The notes below the pieces were generated by a model that saw nothing but the letters and a program-made list of their open reading frames with translations, was not told where the DNA came from and did no database searches. The position numbers and the translations under genes are program-made. Below, in pieces: positions 8,270 to 16,494 of a DNA stretch of 64,000 nucleotides. Location of the stretch: contig JAHLWP010000017.1 in the NCBI GenBank assembly GCA_019057865.1, positions 16,713 to 80,712 on the forward strand, written 5' to 3'. This DNA is from Promethearchaeota archaeon (lineage in GTDB: Archaea > Asgardarchaeota > Lokiarchaeia > Sigyniarchaeales > SOKP01). How positions within the stretch are numbered: position 1 is the stretch's first letter; every line of letters begins with the position of its first letter.

Positions 8270-10009
8270 TCACTTCCTCATATGAATTATTTCACGAGCT
8301 TTCTCAAAAATTTCGTGTGTGTCAATCCCAGCAGGGCAAGTTGTATGACAGAGTGCACATAAAGTACATGTATTAAGAATATCTGATATTACTTCAGTCA
8401 GGTCTAAATCACCATATACTAACCCATTTAAAATGCTCAATCGACCTCTTGGACTATAAGCTTCTAATAGATAATGGATTCTTGATGGACATGTAGCGAT
8501 ACAAAATCCACATCTCATACATTTTAAACTTAACAGCTTATCATTTTGGTTTTTTAACAATCGTGTTTTCCTAGATTTTCTTATTGGTTGCTTTTCCCCT
8601 TTTCCAATGCCAGGATTCAAAATTCTATTTGGATCAAAGAGTTCTTTAATTTTAATCATGATATCGATAATTTCAGGTCCATGTTCTAACTCTAGATATG
8701 GGGTCTTAATTTTTCCTATTCCATGTTCACCAGTTAAACTACCTCCAGCAGGAATTATAATTTCTTTATATAAGAATTCAATTGCTTGTTCAAAATCTAT
8801 TATATCTTGTTCATCATTTTCGTTAAATAAAAAAGTAGGATGTAAATTCCCTTCCATATGGCAAATAATAGCTACTAATAAATTTTTTGCTTTAATTTCT
8901 TCTGGTATTTTTTCAATCTTTTTTATAATATCTGCAAAATGAGTTAACTGAATAGTACAATCTTCCACACAGGTATTTGGTCTTAATCTGGATAAAGCAG
9001 GCAGATTTGCCTTTCTTGCTAGTATAAGTCTTTCTCTCTCTTCATTGTTTTTAGCAATCTTATGATAAACTGGATTTTTTTGAATAATGACATCGAATAA
9101 GATCGAAAAATTTTCTTCAACCTCGTTGACACTATCTCCATCCACCTCAGCTAATAAAACGTATCCGTTAGGGAAATCTAAAAATTCTCCACCTAAGTAA
9201 TCAGTAACCGCTTTCAAAACGAGTTTATCCATAAATTCTAATAAGTTTGGAATAATGCCTTTTTTACGTATTTTTAATACTGCATTTTGCAAATCTTGAA
9301 GATCCTCAAAAATAAACAAACCTAATTTTCTTGCTTTAGGTAGAGGTCTAATTCTGAGACTAATCTTGGTAATAACTCCTAAAGTTCCCTCAGAACCGAT
9401 GAATAAATCTTTTAAATTATAAGAAGATACGGATTTTAAAACGTTTGTACCTAAATTCAAAATATTTCCATCAGGGAGGACTACTTCTAAATATAGAACG
9501 TAATTTTTCGTGACACCATATTTAAATGCCTGTATTCCTCCAGCATTAGTTGCAACCATTCCTCCTATTGTTGCAACTGAGCTTGAACCGGGATCTGGAG
9601 GAAAAAAATATCCAAACGGTTCTAACTTTTCGTTTAAATCGTCACAGATGACTCCTGGCTCCACTTCAACAAGATTATTCTCAATATCAATTTTAATTAT
9701 TTTATTTATTCTGGATAAGTCAAGAACAATACCATTATAAGGTGTCATCGCCCCTGCAGATAAGCTGGTTCCATTACCTCTGGGAGTGACAGGAACTCTA
9801 TATTTATTTGCTAATTTTAAAATTTTAGAAATTTGTAAAGAATTTTGAGGTAATAAGATTAAATCAGGGATCCAATCTCTTTCAAATATCGTTCCTCCAA
9901 AAGAATAAGCCCATCGAATTTCAAAGTTATCAAAACATGATTCTTCTCCTACAATTTGTTCAAATTGTGCAATTACTTGCTTTGAAATTTTATTATATTT
10001 TGTAGTCAT
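8270..10009 (-). CDS. FAD-linked D-lactate/glycolate oxidase (GlcD-like) fused to a 4Fe-4S module
   Basis: 579 residues. The N-terminal FAD-binding domain (PCMH type) carries PRGNGTSLSAGA and ATIGGMVATNAGG; the FAD-oxidase C domain ends with TGEHGIGK and FDPNRILNPG. The last 90 residues add two 4Fe-4S motifs, CMRCGFCIATCP and CTLCALCHTTCP, as in the N-terminus of GlcF. Such fusions oxidise 2-hydroxy acids such as D-lactate and pass electrons to a further carrier. It is the first gene of a two-gene operon with the LarA-like gene. Electron acceptor and exact substrate are unknown. Confidence 0.85.
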   Translation of the reverse strand: MTTKYNKISKQVIAQFEQIVGEESCFDNFEIRWAYSFGGTIFERDWIPDLILLPQNSLQISKILKLANKYRVPVTPRGNGTSLSAGAMTPYNGIVLDLSRINKIIKIDIENNLVEVEPGVICDDLNEKLEPFGYFFPPDPGSSSVATIGGMVATNAGGIQAFKYGVTKNYVLYLEVVLPDGNILNLGTNVLKSVSSYNLKDLFIGSEGTLGVITKISLRIRPLPKARKLGLFIFEDLQDLQNAVLKIRKKGIIPNLLEFMDKLVLKAVTDYLGGEFLDFPNGYVLLAEVDGDSVNEVEENFSILFDVIIQKNPVYHKIAKNNEERERLILARKANLPALSRLRPNTCVEDCTIQLTHFADIIKKIEKIPEEIKAKNLLVAIICHMEGNLHPTFLFNENDEQDIIDFEQAIEFLYKEIIIPAGGSLTGEHGIGKIKTPYLELEHGPEIIDIMIKIKELFDPNRILNPGIGKGEKQPIRKSRKTRLLKNQNDKLLSLKCMRCGFCIATCPSRIHYLLEAYSPRGRLSILNGLVYGDLDLTEVISDILNTCTLCALCHTTCPAGIDTHEIFEKAREIIHMRK

Positions 10010-10082
10010 ATTGAAAAACTAAATATTAGCCTTTTTTTATTTGGTAAAAAGAATTCTGATTAATATTTTTGCTTGTTATTGA

Positions 10083-10970
10083 TCATAAAGTAGTAAATTC
10101 ATTCCCATCAAAACCCCAAGATCTAAGAATCTTTTCAGTATCAGTTATAATCTTTTCAATAAATTCCTTTACAGGAACTATTTTATCGATATGTCCAATT
10201 GCCATTGAACCTGCTACAGAATCTTTTAATTCAAAATGAAATGTTTTTTTATGGAATTTTTCATCAAATATATTTTGAGTTATTAATTTCTCTTTCCATG
10301 ACGCCGATGCAGGGCTTTCTATTGTTGCTAAAATAGCAGTACCAAAACACACAGCCTCAGCACCCATAGCTAAGGCTCCCAGAAAACCTCTAGCATCTCC
10401 TAGTCCGCCAGCAGCAATGATAGGTATTTTAAGCAATTTTTTAGCCATTGTTATGTTTATTAATGTTGTATTTTGAAGAGGATTTTTGAATCCAGTACCC
10501 TCAACACCAACTATTGTCACCGCATCAGCACCCTGTCTTTCGGCTGATATTGCATGTTTTATTGTGGCACATTTATGAAACCAATAACAACCGGCATCAT
10601 GTAGTTTCTTTCCTATTTTAGGTGCCTGATAGGCTGAAGTTGTACAAACATTAACTCCTGCTTCAATAGCTAAATCAACGAACTCTAAATATGATTCTTC
10701 TGATCTTCCCTTCCCTCCCATCTTTTCAATGAGATAGGGTGGCATTATTGAAAAATTCACACCCCATGGTTTGTTAGTTAACATCTTCATTTTGTCAATT
10801 TCAGCTTGAAATATTTTAATAGTTTTAAAGTTAATTGCTGTGAGAATACCAAAACCGCCTGCATTTGAGAAAGCTGCAGCAAATTCAGCTTTTCCTAATC
10901 CTACAAAAGCACCCATTATTATTGGGTATTTAGTATCCATCATTTCTGAAATTCTTGTTTTCCAAATCAT
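10083..10970 (-). CDS. Nitronate monooxygenase / FabK-like FMN enzyme
   Basis: 295-residue TIM-barrel flavoprotein of the 2-nitropropane dioxygenase family. Recognisable parts are YPIIMGAFVGLGKAEFAAAF and NAGGFGILTA at the start, GADAVTIVGVEGTGFKNP in the middle and the phosphate-binding IIAAGGLGDARGFLGAL and GAEAVCFGTAIL near residues 190-220. The family includes nitronate monooxygenases and enoyl-ACP reductase FabK-like enzymes; the sequence does not settle which. It is on the minus strand, 73 bp upstream of the oxidase/LarA pair and possibly co-transcribed with it. Confidence 0.8.
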   Translation of the reverse strand: MIWKTRISEMMDTKYPIIMGAFVGLGKAEFAAAFSNAGGFGILTAINFKTIKIFQAEIDKMKMLTNKPWGVNFSIMPPYLIEKMGGKGRSEESYLEFVDLAIEAGVNVCTTSAYQAPKIGKKLHDAGCYWFHKCATIKHAISAERQGADAVTIVGVEGTGFKNPLQNTTLINITMAKKLLKIPIIAAGGLGDARGFLGALAMGAEAVCFGTAILATIESPASASWKEKLITQNIFDEKFHKKTFHFELKDSVAGSMAIGHIDKIVPVKEFIEKIITDTEKILRSWGFDGNEFTTL

Positions 10971-11140
10971 CTTTTTTCGTTCTCAGAAAATTTATAGTGA
11001 AATTAGATAATAGATTCTGATGTTTTTCTTATAATAATTTGTTTGTTCTCTGTAGTAATATAATTTTTCCAAAAAAAAGATATTTTAAATAGAATTAATA
11101 TAATAGTTGTGTATAAGAATATAGGCTTTAAGGGATTTTT

Positions 11141-11539
11141 TTGGGAAAAATTTTAAATGATATATGGATCTTAACAGAAAGTGGCGTAACTGTTTATAAT
11201 CGTGTCCTTGATCCAAGGATTAACCCCCAACTGTTTGGAGCACTTATGAGTGCATTAAATTTATTTGCAGAACAACTGTCTAATGGTGGTATTTCGAATT
11301 TTGAGTTAAGTAATTTACGATTTACAATTATTAAAAGAAATCATTTTATTTTTGTAGCAAATTCATCAAATAAATCAAAAGAGAAAAAAGTTTTAAATGA
11401 GTTAAGTCGTATTTCAGATAAATTTTTTGAATTATATTCAGAAGAAGTTTTAGAGAAATGGGATAATGATATTAACATCTTTGCAAATTTTAAAATTGAG
11501 ATAAAAGACTCATTAGAAGAAACTACAAAAAAGTTCTAA
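11141..11539 (+). CDS. Longin-like domain protein, Asgard type
   Basis: 132 residues, apparently starting at TTG 11141. The pattern is that of a small longin/profilin-like fold: a strand with ILNDIWILTESGVTVYNRV, a long helix (NPQLFGALMSALNLFAEQL), two strands around FELSNLRFTIIKRNHFIFVA, and a terminal helix pair. The opening (WILTESGVTVYNR) and FGALMSALNLFAEQL are typical of a family I associate with Asgard genomes. By analogy it may bind a small GTPase. No enzyme motif. It is divergent from the nitronate monooxygenase-like gene with a 170-bp shared spacer. Confidence 0.6.
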   Translation: MGKILNDIWILTESGVTVYNRVLDPRINPQLFGALMSALNLFAEQLSNGGISNFELSNLRFTIIKRNHFIFVANSSNKSKEKKVLNELSRISDKFFELYSEEVLEKWDNDINIFANFKIEIKDSLEETTKKF

Positions 11540-11689
11540 AAAGCTTATATGCAAAATTCTTCAATATTATCTCAATATTTTATTTCTTATTGTCAATAAT
11601 AGAAAAAAATTTAAGAAGAATTAGATTCTTAATTATTAACCTAAATTAAAAATAATTTTTTAAAAGTAAAATAATCAAATTAAACTAAT

Positions 11690-12019
11690 ATGGATAAAGA
11701 AGAGCACACTAAAAGGAAAAATTTTTCAAATAATCCTAATTTTCATAGAAGTTTGAAAGGAGAACGAACTATTGAAAAATACAGTTCACTTTCCTCAGAT
11801 TATCTTAGTGATAATATTAAAAACATATCAAGACCAAAATTTTTAGGTTCTATTCATTTAAAAAACGACACAAATATTAACAATCATTCAGTTGTAAATT
11901 TATTAAAGGGAGAATTAGAAGGAAGATTAACAAAATCTTTAAACCCAATCACCAAAACTCTAATAATCTTAGCACTTGTCTTTAATATTATCTGGTTCTT
12001 CTTAATTTACTTCTTTTAG
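11690..12019 (+). CDS. Small protein with C-terminal membrane anchor, unknown
   Basis: 109 residues. The first 85 residues are hydrophilic and probably disordered (rich in Asn, Ser, Lys). One hydrophobic helix at the extreme C-terminus (TLIILALVFNIIWFFLIYFF) makes it a tail-anchored protein. No family recognised. It sits between the longin-like gene and the oxidoreductase operon on the same strand, with separate AT-rich spacers. Confidence 0.55.
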   Translation: MDKEEHTKRKNFSNNPNFHRSLKGERTIEKYSSLSSDYLSDNIKNISRPKFLGSIHLKNDTNINNHSVVNLLKGELEGRLTKSLNPITKTLIILALVFNIIWFFLIYFF

Positions 12020-12175
12020 AAGAGAAAATAAGATAAATACACCACTGGATTAAAAAATTTAAAATCAAATTTATTTGGAAAAAATATTATCTCTTTTTAA
12101 TAAAAGATTTTTTTTAGAATTTTTAATTCATAACTAATATTACATAAAATTTCAACTTTAAAGGGTAGTTCTTAA

Positions 12176-13645
12176 TTGATTTATGATATTATTATTATTG
12201 GTGGTGGCGTAATTGGTTGTTGTATTGCACGTACTCTGTCAAAATATGATTTAGAAATAGGTTTATTGGAAAAAGAAGCTGAACTTGCATCTGGAACAAC
12301 AAAAGGAAATTCTGGAGTTGTCCATGCTGGTTATGCAGCCCCAAGAGAATACATAAAGAGAAGTTTATGTATTAGAGGAAATAAACTATACACTCAAGCT
12401 GCTGAAGAATTAAATTTTCCATTTCAAAGAATTGGATCCTTTGTAGTTGCTTTGGAGGATAACCAAATTAAATTATTAGAGGAGCAAAGAAGACAAGGAA
12501 TACAAGATGGAGTTCCTGGATTAGAAGTAATTTTAGATAAAGAGAAAATAAAATATATGGAACCTAATATAAATGATGAAGTTGTTGGTGTACTCCACGC
12601 TCCTACTGCCGGTATTGTAAGTCCTTATGAAATGACATTTGCATTAGCAGATAATGCGGCTATGAACGGAGTTAAATGTTTTTTGAATCAAAAAGTTAGA
12701 AGGATTAAACATCAGGATTATACTTTCACAATTAAAACAAAAACGAAAGAACTTAAATCACGTAATGTTATTAATGCTGCTGGTTTATATGCGGCAAGAA
12801 TTTCTAAATTAATAGGTTTAGATTATTTCGAAATTATGCCCAGGAAAGGGGAATATATTTTATTTGATAGAAATGCACTTAATTTAAACAAAATATTATT
12901 TCCAACTCCTACAAAGGTATCTAAAGGGATTTTAGTATGTCCAACTTGTCATGAAAACACATTTGTTGGTCCTAATGCTCAGAATATTACTGATAAGAAA
13001 GATATATCTACTACTGAAGCCGGATTAAAAGAACTTTTAGAAGCTGGTAGAAAGTTAGTACCAAATTTACCTGTAAGAAGTTCTATTAGAAATTTTGCTG
13101 GATTAAGAGCAGTTCCTGATACTTATGATTTTATTATAGATAATACAGATGTTTATGGTTTTATAAATGTAGCTGGAATCTTATCTCCGGGATTAACTTC
13201 TAGCTATGCAATAGCAGAAAAAGTTGTAGAATTCCTTGAATTATTAGGTGTTGAACTAAAAGTTAAAGAGAATTACAATCCAATTCGCCCAAAACCAGAG
13301 AGATTTAGAGATTTTTCGCAAGAGGAACTTGATCAGAAGATAAAAGAAGACCCATCATGGGGAAGAATCATTTGTCGATGCGAGACAATCCCAGAGAGAG
13401 AGATTTTAAATGCCATTCACGCTCCAGTAGGAGCAACTACTATAGATGGTGTAAAGTTCAGATGTAGACCAGGTATGGGTCGTTGTCAAGGCGGATTCTG
13501 TCGACCACGAGTCATCGAAATTCTATCACGAGAGTTAAACATTCCATATGAAGAAGTAACAAAAAGAGGAGAAGACACAAATCTCTTAGTAGCTAAAACT
13601 AAAGATTTTATATTAAATAAATTAGAAAAAGGTGTTGAGGAGTGA
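12176..13645 (+). CDS. GlpA-like FAD-dependent dehydrogenase with BFD-type [2Fe-2S] domain
   Basis: 489 residues, TTG start at 12176 with AAAGGG about 10 bases upstream. The N-terminus IIIIGGGVIGCCIARTL is an FAD dinucleotide fold of the DAO family (glycerol-3-phosphate dehydrogenase/L-2-hydroxyglutarate oxidase). The C-terminal 90 residues carry a BFD-like [2Fe-2S] site: CRCETI, then CRPGMGRCQGGFC. It is the first gene of a three-gene operon with 4-bp overlaps (GlpA-like, GlpB-like, DUF1667), an arrangement known in anaerobes and thought to oxidise glycerol 3-phosphate or a related 2-hydroxy acid. The substrate is inferred from family only. Confidence 0.85.
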   Translation: MIYDIIIIGGGVIGCCIARTLSKYDLEIGLLEKEAELASGTTKGNSGVVHAGYAAPREYIKRSLCIRGNKLYTQAAEELNFPFQRIGSFVVALEDNQIKLLEEQRRQGIQDGVPGLEVILDKEKIKYMEPNINDEVVGVLHAPTAGIVSPYEMTFALADNAAMNGVKCFLNQKVRRIKHQDYTFTIKTKTKELKSRNVINAAGLYAARISKLIGLDYFEIMPRKGEYILFDRNALNLNKILFPTPTKVSKGILVCPTCHENTFVGPNAQNITDKKDISTTEAGLKELLEAGRKLVPNLPVRSSIRNFAGLRAVPDTYDFIIDNTDVYGFINVAGILSPGLTSSYAIAEKVVEFLELLGVELKVKENYNPIRPKPERFRDFSQEELDQKIKEDPSWGRIICRCETIPEREILNAIHAPVGATTIDGVKFRCRPGMGRCQGGFCRPRVIEILSRELNIPYEEVTKRGEDTNLLVAKTKDFILNKLEKGVEE

Positions 13646-14940
13646 AACAATATAAAGCAGATGTAGTTATTATAGGATCTGGTGCAGCAGGATTAGCAGC
13701 AGCAATAGAGATTAAAAAAGCAAACTTAAGTGTCATAATTATCGAGAGAGATAAAGAATTAGGTGGAATCACCTTGCAATGTATTCATAATGGGTTTGGA
13801 CTAAAAGAATTTCAGGAAGAATTAACTGGTCCAGAATATATCCAACGATTTATCAACCAAGTTAAGGAACTAGAGATTCCCTACATGTTAAATACTATGG
13901 TCATTGAAATTACTAAAGATAAAAAAGTTTATGCTGTTAATAATGAAGAAGGTCTTGTTGAAATGAAAGCAAAAGCAATAATTTTAGCAATGGGATGTCG
14001 AGAAAGAACAAGAGGTGCAATTAATATACCTGGATTTAGACCAGCTGGAATATATACAGCGGGTCAAGCTCAAAGATTTGTAAATATTGAAGGATATTTA
14101 CCGGGGAATACATTAGTTATTTTAGGGAGTGGAGATATAGGAATGATTATGGCAAGAAGATTAACATGGGAGGGATGTAAGGTTAAAGCTGTAGTTGAAA
14201 TTTTACCTTATGTAAGTGGATTATTAAGAAATCAAGTACAATGTTTAGAAGATTATGATATTCCACTTATTACTAGCTACACAGTTACCAAAATTCATGG
14301 TAGAGATAGAGTGAAAGGAGTAACAATATCTAAAGTTGATAGAAATTTTGATAGAATCATTGGCTCAGACAAATTTATTGAATGTGATACTCTACTGTTA
14401 TCAGTAGGGCTAATCCCTGAAAACGAATTGTCTCTAAGTGCTGGGGCAGAACTTTCAAAGAATGGAGGTCCAATTGTTGACAACAATTTGGAAACAACAA
14501 TTGAAGGAATATTTGCCTGCGGGAATGTTTTACAAGTACATGATTTAGTTGACTTAGTAACTGCCGAAGCAAAGAGAGCGGGGCAAAATGCAGTAGAATA
14601 TATTAAAAATAGATATGGTAAAGCATCAAAAGAAAAAGAAATAATTAAGTGTCTAGCAGGAGAAAATGTCAATTATGTTAAACCAGATATTATCAAAAAA
14701 AGAGATTTGGAGAATGACATAATTTTTACACTACGAGTGAATTACCCTGATAGAAGGGTGCTTATTCAATTAAAAGATAATAACAATAATGTAATTTACA
14801 AAAGAAAGAAAATATATGTAATCCCCAGCGAAATGGTTGAGTTAAATGTTAATTTAGAGAAAAATGGCATAGATTCTAAATGCAAATCTATTACAATTGA
14901 AGTTATACCTCGTCCAGAGGTATTAATTGAAGAGGAGTGA
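13642..14940 (+). CDS. FAD-dependent pyridine nucleotide-disulfide-type oxidoreductase (GlpB-like operon partner)
   Basis: 432 residues, GTG start at 13642 overlapping the previous stop by 4 bp. An N-terminal FAD fold (VVIIGSGAAGLAAAIEI), a central NAD-binding fold (LVILGSGDIGMIMARRL) and the FAD-closing motif IEGIFACGNVLQVHDL are clear. A redox-active CxxxxC disulfide is not evident; GGITLQCIHNG occurs where such motifs lie. It probably transfers electrons between the GlpA-like flavoprotein and a nicotinamide or Fe-S carrier. The last 100 residues form an added beta-rich domain. Confidence 0.85.
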   Translation: MKQYKADVVIIGSGAAGLAAAIEIKKANLSVIIIERDKELGGITLQCIHNGFGLKEFQEELTGPEYIQRFINQVKELEIPYMLNTMVIEITKDKKVYAVNNEEGLVEMKAKAIILAMGCRERTRGAINIPGFRPAGIYTAGQAQRFVNIEGYLPGNTLVILGSGDIGMIMARRLTWEGCKVKAVVEILPYVSGLLRNQVQCLEDYDIPLITSYTVTKIHGRDRVKGVTISKVDRNFDRIIGSDKFIECDTLLLSVGLIPENELSLSAGAELSKNGGPIVDNNLETTIEGIFACGNVLQVHDLVDLVTAEAKRAGQNAVEYIKNRYGKASKEKEIIKCLAGENVNYVKPDIIKKRDLENDIIFTLRVNYPDRRVLIQLKDNNNNVIYKRKKIYVIPSEMVELNVNLEKNGIDSKCKSITIEVIPRPEVLIEEE

Positions 14941-14948
14941 TCAAAAAT

Positions 14949-15332
14949 ATGTCAGAAAGTAGTCAAAGCGTAATAAAAGTGATAAGATGTATTGTTTGTC
15001 CAACCGGTTGTGAGATTCAAGTAAAACAGGGTCAGAAGGGTGATATTTCATTTGAGGGTTATACCTGTGAAAGAGGGTTGGAATATGCAGAGCAGGAATA
15101 TTATGAACCAAAAAGGATTCTTACAACTACAATACGGGTTGAAAATGGATTATTACCTTTAATTCCAATAAGAACAGATAAACCAATCTTAAAAGATAAA
15201 ATAAAAAATGCACTAAAAGAAATTGCTAAGACTAAAGTAAAAGCACCTATTAAAATGGGAGATATATTAATTGAAAACATCCTAGAATTAGGAGTTAATA
15301 TTATTGCAAGTCGGAATTTAATAGAAAGATAA
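14949..15332 (+). CDS. DUF1667 protein of the GlpA/GlpB-like oxidoreductase operon
   Basis: 127 residues when begun at ATG 14949; GAGGAGTG lies 10-17 bases upstream and spans the end of the preceding gene, so this start fits better than GTG 14937. Four cysteines form CIVCPTGC near the start and one CERG further on, a probable Fe-S or zinc site. DUF1667 proteins are a regular third member of this operon type and are presumed electron carriers. The rest of the protein (RILTTTIRVENGLLPLIPIRT) is the conserved DUF1667 core. Confidence 0.82.
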   Translation: MSESSQSVIKVIRCIVCPTGCEIQVKQGQKGDISFEGYTCERGLEYAEQEYYEPKRILTTTIRVENGLLPLIPIRTDKPILKDKIKNALKEIAKTKVKAPIKMGDILIENILELGVNIIASRNLIER

Positions 15333-15400
15333 TATCAACAAATAATATTATTGTATTTTAAGATAATTTCATCTTAATAAGGTATTACATTTTGTCAGAT

Positions 15401-15499
15401 ATGGATCAGGTATACAAGGTTCACAAGAATTTATATATTGGAGCATATTGGCCTAGATTAAATTTTAAAAAATTCAAAAAAATAGAAAAAAAAAATTAA
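15401..15499 (+). pseudogene. N-terminal remnant resembling a dual-specificity phosphatase
   Basis: A 32-codon ORF starting at ATG 15401. Its first 20 residues include VHKNLYIGAYWP, which looks like the opening strand of atypical dual-specificity protein phosphatases (v-NLYIG-yp). It then runs into a lysine-rich tail and a stop, with no catalytic HCxxGxxRS loop. Probably the start of a deleted gene; it could also be an unrelated small ORF. Confidence 0.25.
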
Positions 15500-15917
15500 A
15501 AATCTATTACTTTAATACCTTTTTCCAGAAGTAAATATCCATTTCCAGTTATACTATAAGCAAGTACACTTATTTTCTCAAGAACTTCAAATGTTGCTTT
15601 ATTTTCTTTAATGGCATTTGATAATTCATCCAATAACCAATTAATTTATTAAAGAATTTTGAATCAATAGTAATTGGTTGTTTTCCTTGTCTTGCTATTG
15701 CAATACCTTTTAAAATTGTATTATAACAATTTACTAACATAAAGTGCATAAAAATTAAATGTTGATTGAATTCAATATTATAGATTCTGTTAATAATTGA
15801 ATGGATTGCGCTTAAATAATAAAGAGATTCATCCATATCTGCAGTAACTTTCATTTTCTCAATAACAAATTGAATCTTTTTAATAATTCTATCTTTATTT
15901 TCTCCTGATAATTTCAT
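15496..15917 (-). pseudogene. Frameshifted helical protein, partner of the wHTH regulator
   Basis: Starts at ATG 15917 (MKLSGENKDRIIKK). The frame runs as an all-helical protein to about 15640 (DSKFFNKLI), then must shift to continue as LLDELSNAIKENKATFEVLE and AYSITGNGYLLLEKGIKVIDF, ending at TAA 15496. Without the shift it ends at 15570 with an unrelated tail. The continuous sense in the second frame to a plausible end shows that one gene was broken by a single indel or is misassembled. It starts 5 bp after the stop of the upstream regulator, so the two were probably an operon. Family not recognised. Confidence 0.55.
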
Positions 15918-15921
15918 CTTA

Positions 15922-16390
15922 TTACTCCCATGTTTTACCAATTTGTAACGCATCTTGACCCTTACTTAAAGAAGTATCTTGAATAATTTCATCGTTAATC
16001 TCGCCTGTTCCTGCGTTAAATAATGGTTGTGGCGATTCTGTTTTGGTTTCCAAAAAAACTTACTGTTATTCCCTCACTCATTGTTAGATAGGTAAGCTCT
16101 CCTGCGCTTATTGGGGGCTTTCTAATATCAGAGAACTCTTTTTTTCTCGAATGTATTGGTTTTACAAAATTTAGTAGAGTATTAATCATTCTTCTTCCTA
16201 ATTTGCTTATTTCATAGAAGGAATATTTATCAGCAAATTCATTTCTATTATAAAAGTTGTATATTAATCCGTATCGCATAAGAGTTTTAATATGATGGCT
16301 TAAGTTATTCTTAACTATTTCAAGCTCTTTACTTATTTCAATAAATGATTTAGGTCCTTTTTTTAATAAATAAATTGTAATAAGAGAGAA
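15922..16390 (-). pseudogene. Frameshifted ArsR-like winged-helix regulator
   Basis: Reading from 16390, the frame gives a winged helix (LLKKGPKSFIEISKELEIV, NNLSHHIKTLMRYGLIYN) and a middle region ending TMSEGITVSFFGNQN. At a T7 run near 16055 the frame fails; removing one T continues it as ETKTESPQPLFNAGTGEIND to a stop at 15922. No usable start is seen before the helix-turn-helix: a TAA lies at 16391. So the gene has at least one frameshift and probably a lost start. The homopolymer makes a sequencing error possible for the frameshift. It resembles ArsR-type transcriptional regulators. Confidence 0.6.
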
Positions 16391-16494
16391 TTAGATATTG
16401 AAAAAAACTAAAAAGTCTTTTAAAGGAAAAGAATCCAAAAAGAAAAAAAAAAAATTTGGGATATTTTATAGATAACGCCACTTATTTTCATTTA

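Noticed and set aside
15570..15953. 127-residue ORF taken as a complete gene
   Set aside because: Its last 15 residues are out of frame with sense sequence that continues to 15496, and its first 12 codons lie before the better start at 15917. It is better read as a frameshifted gene.
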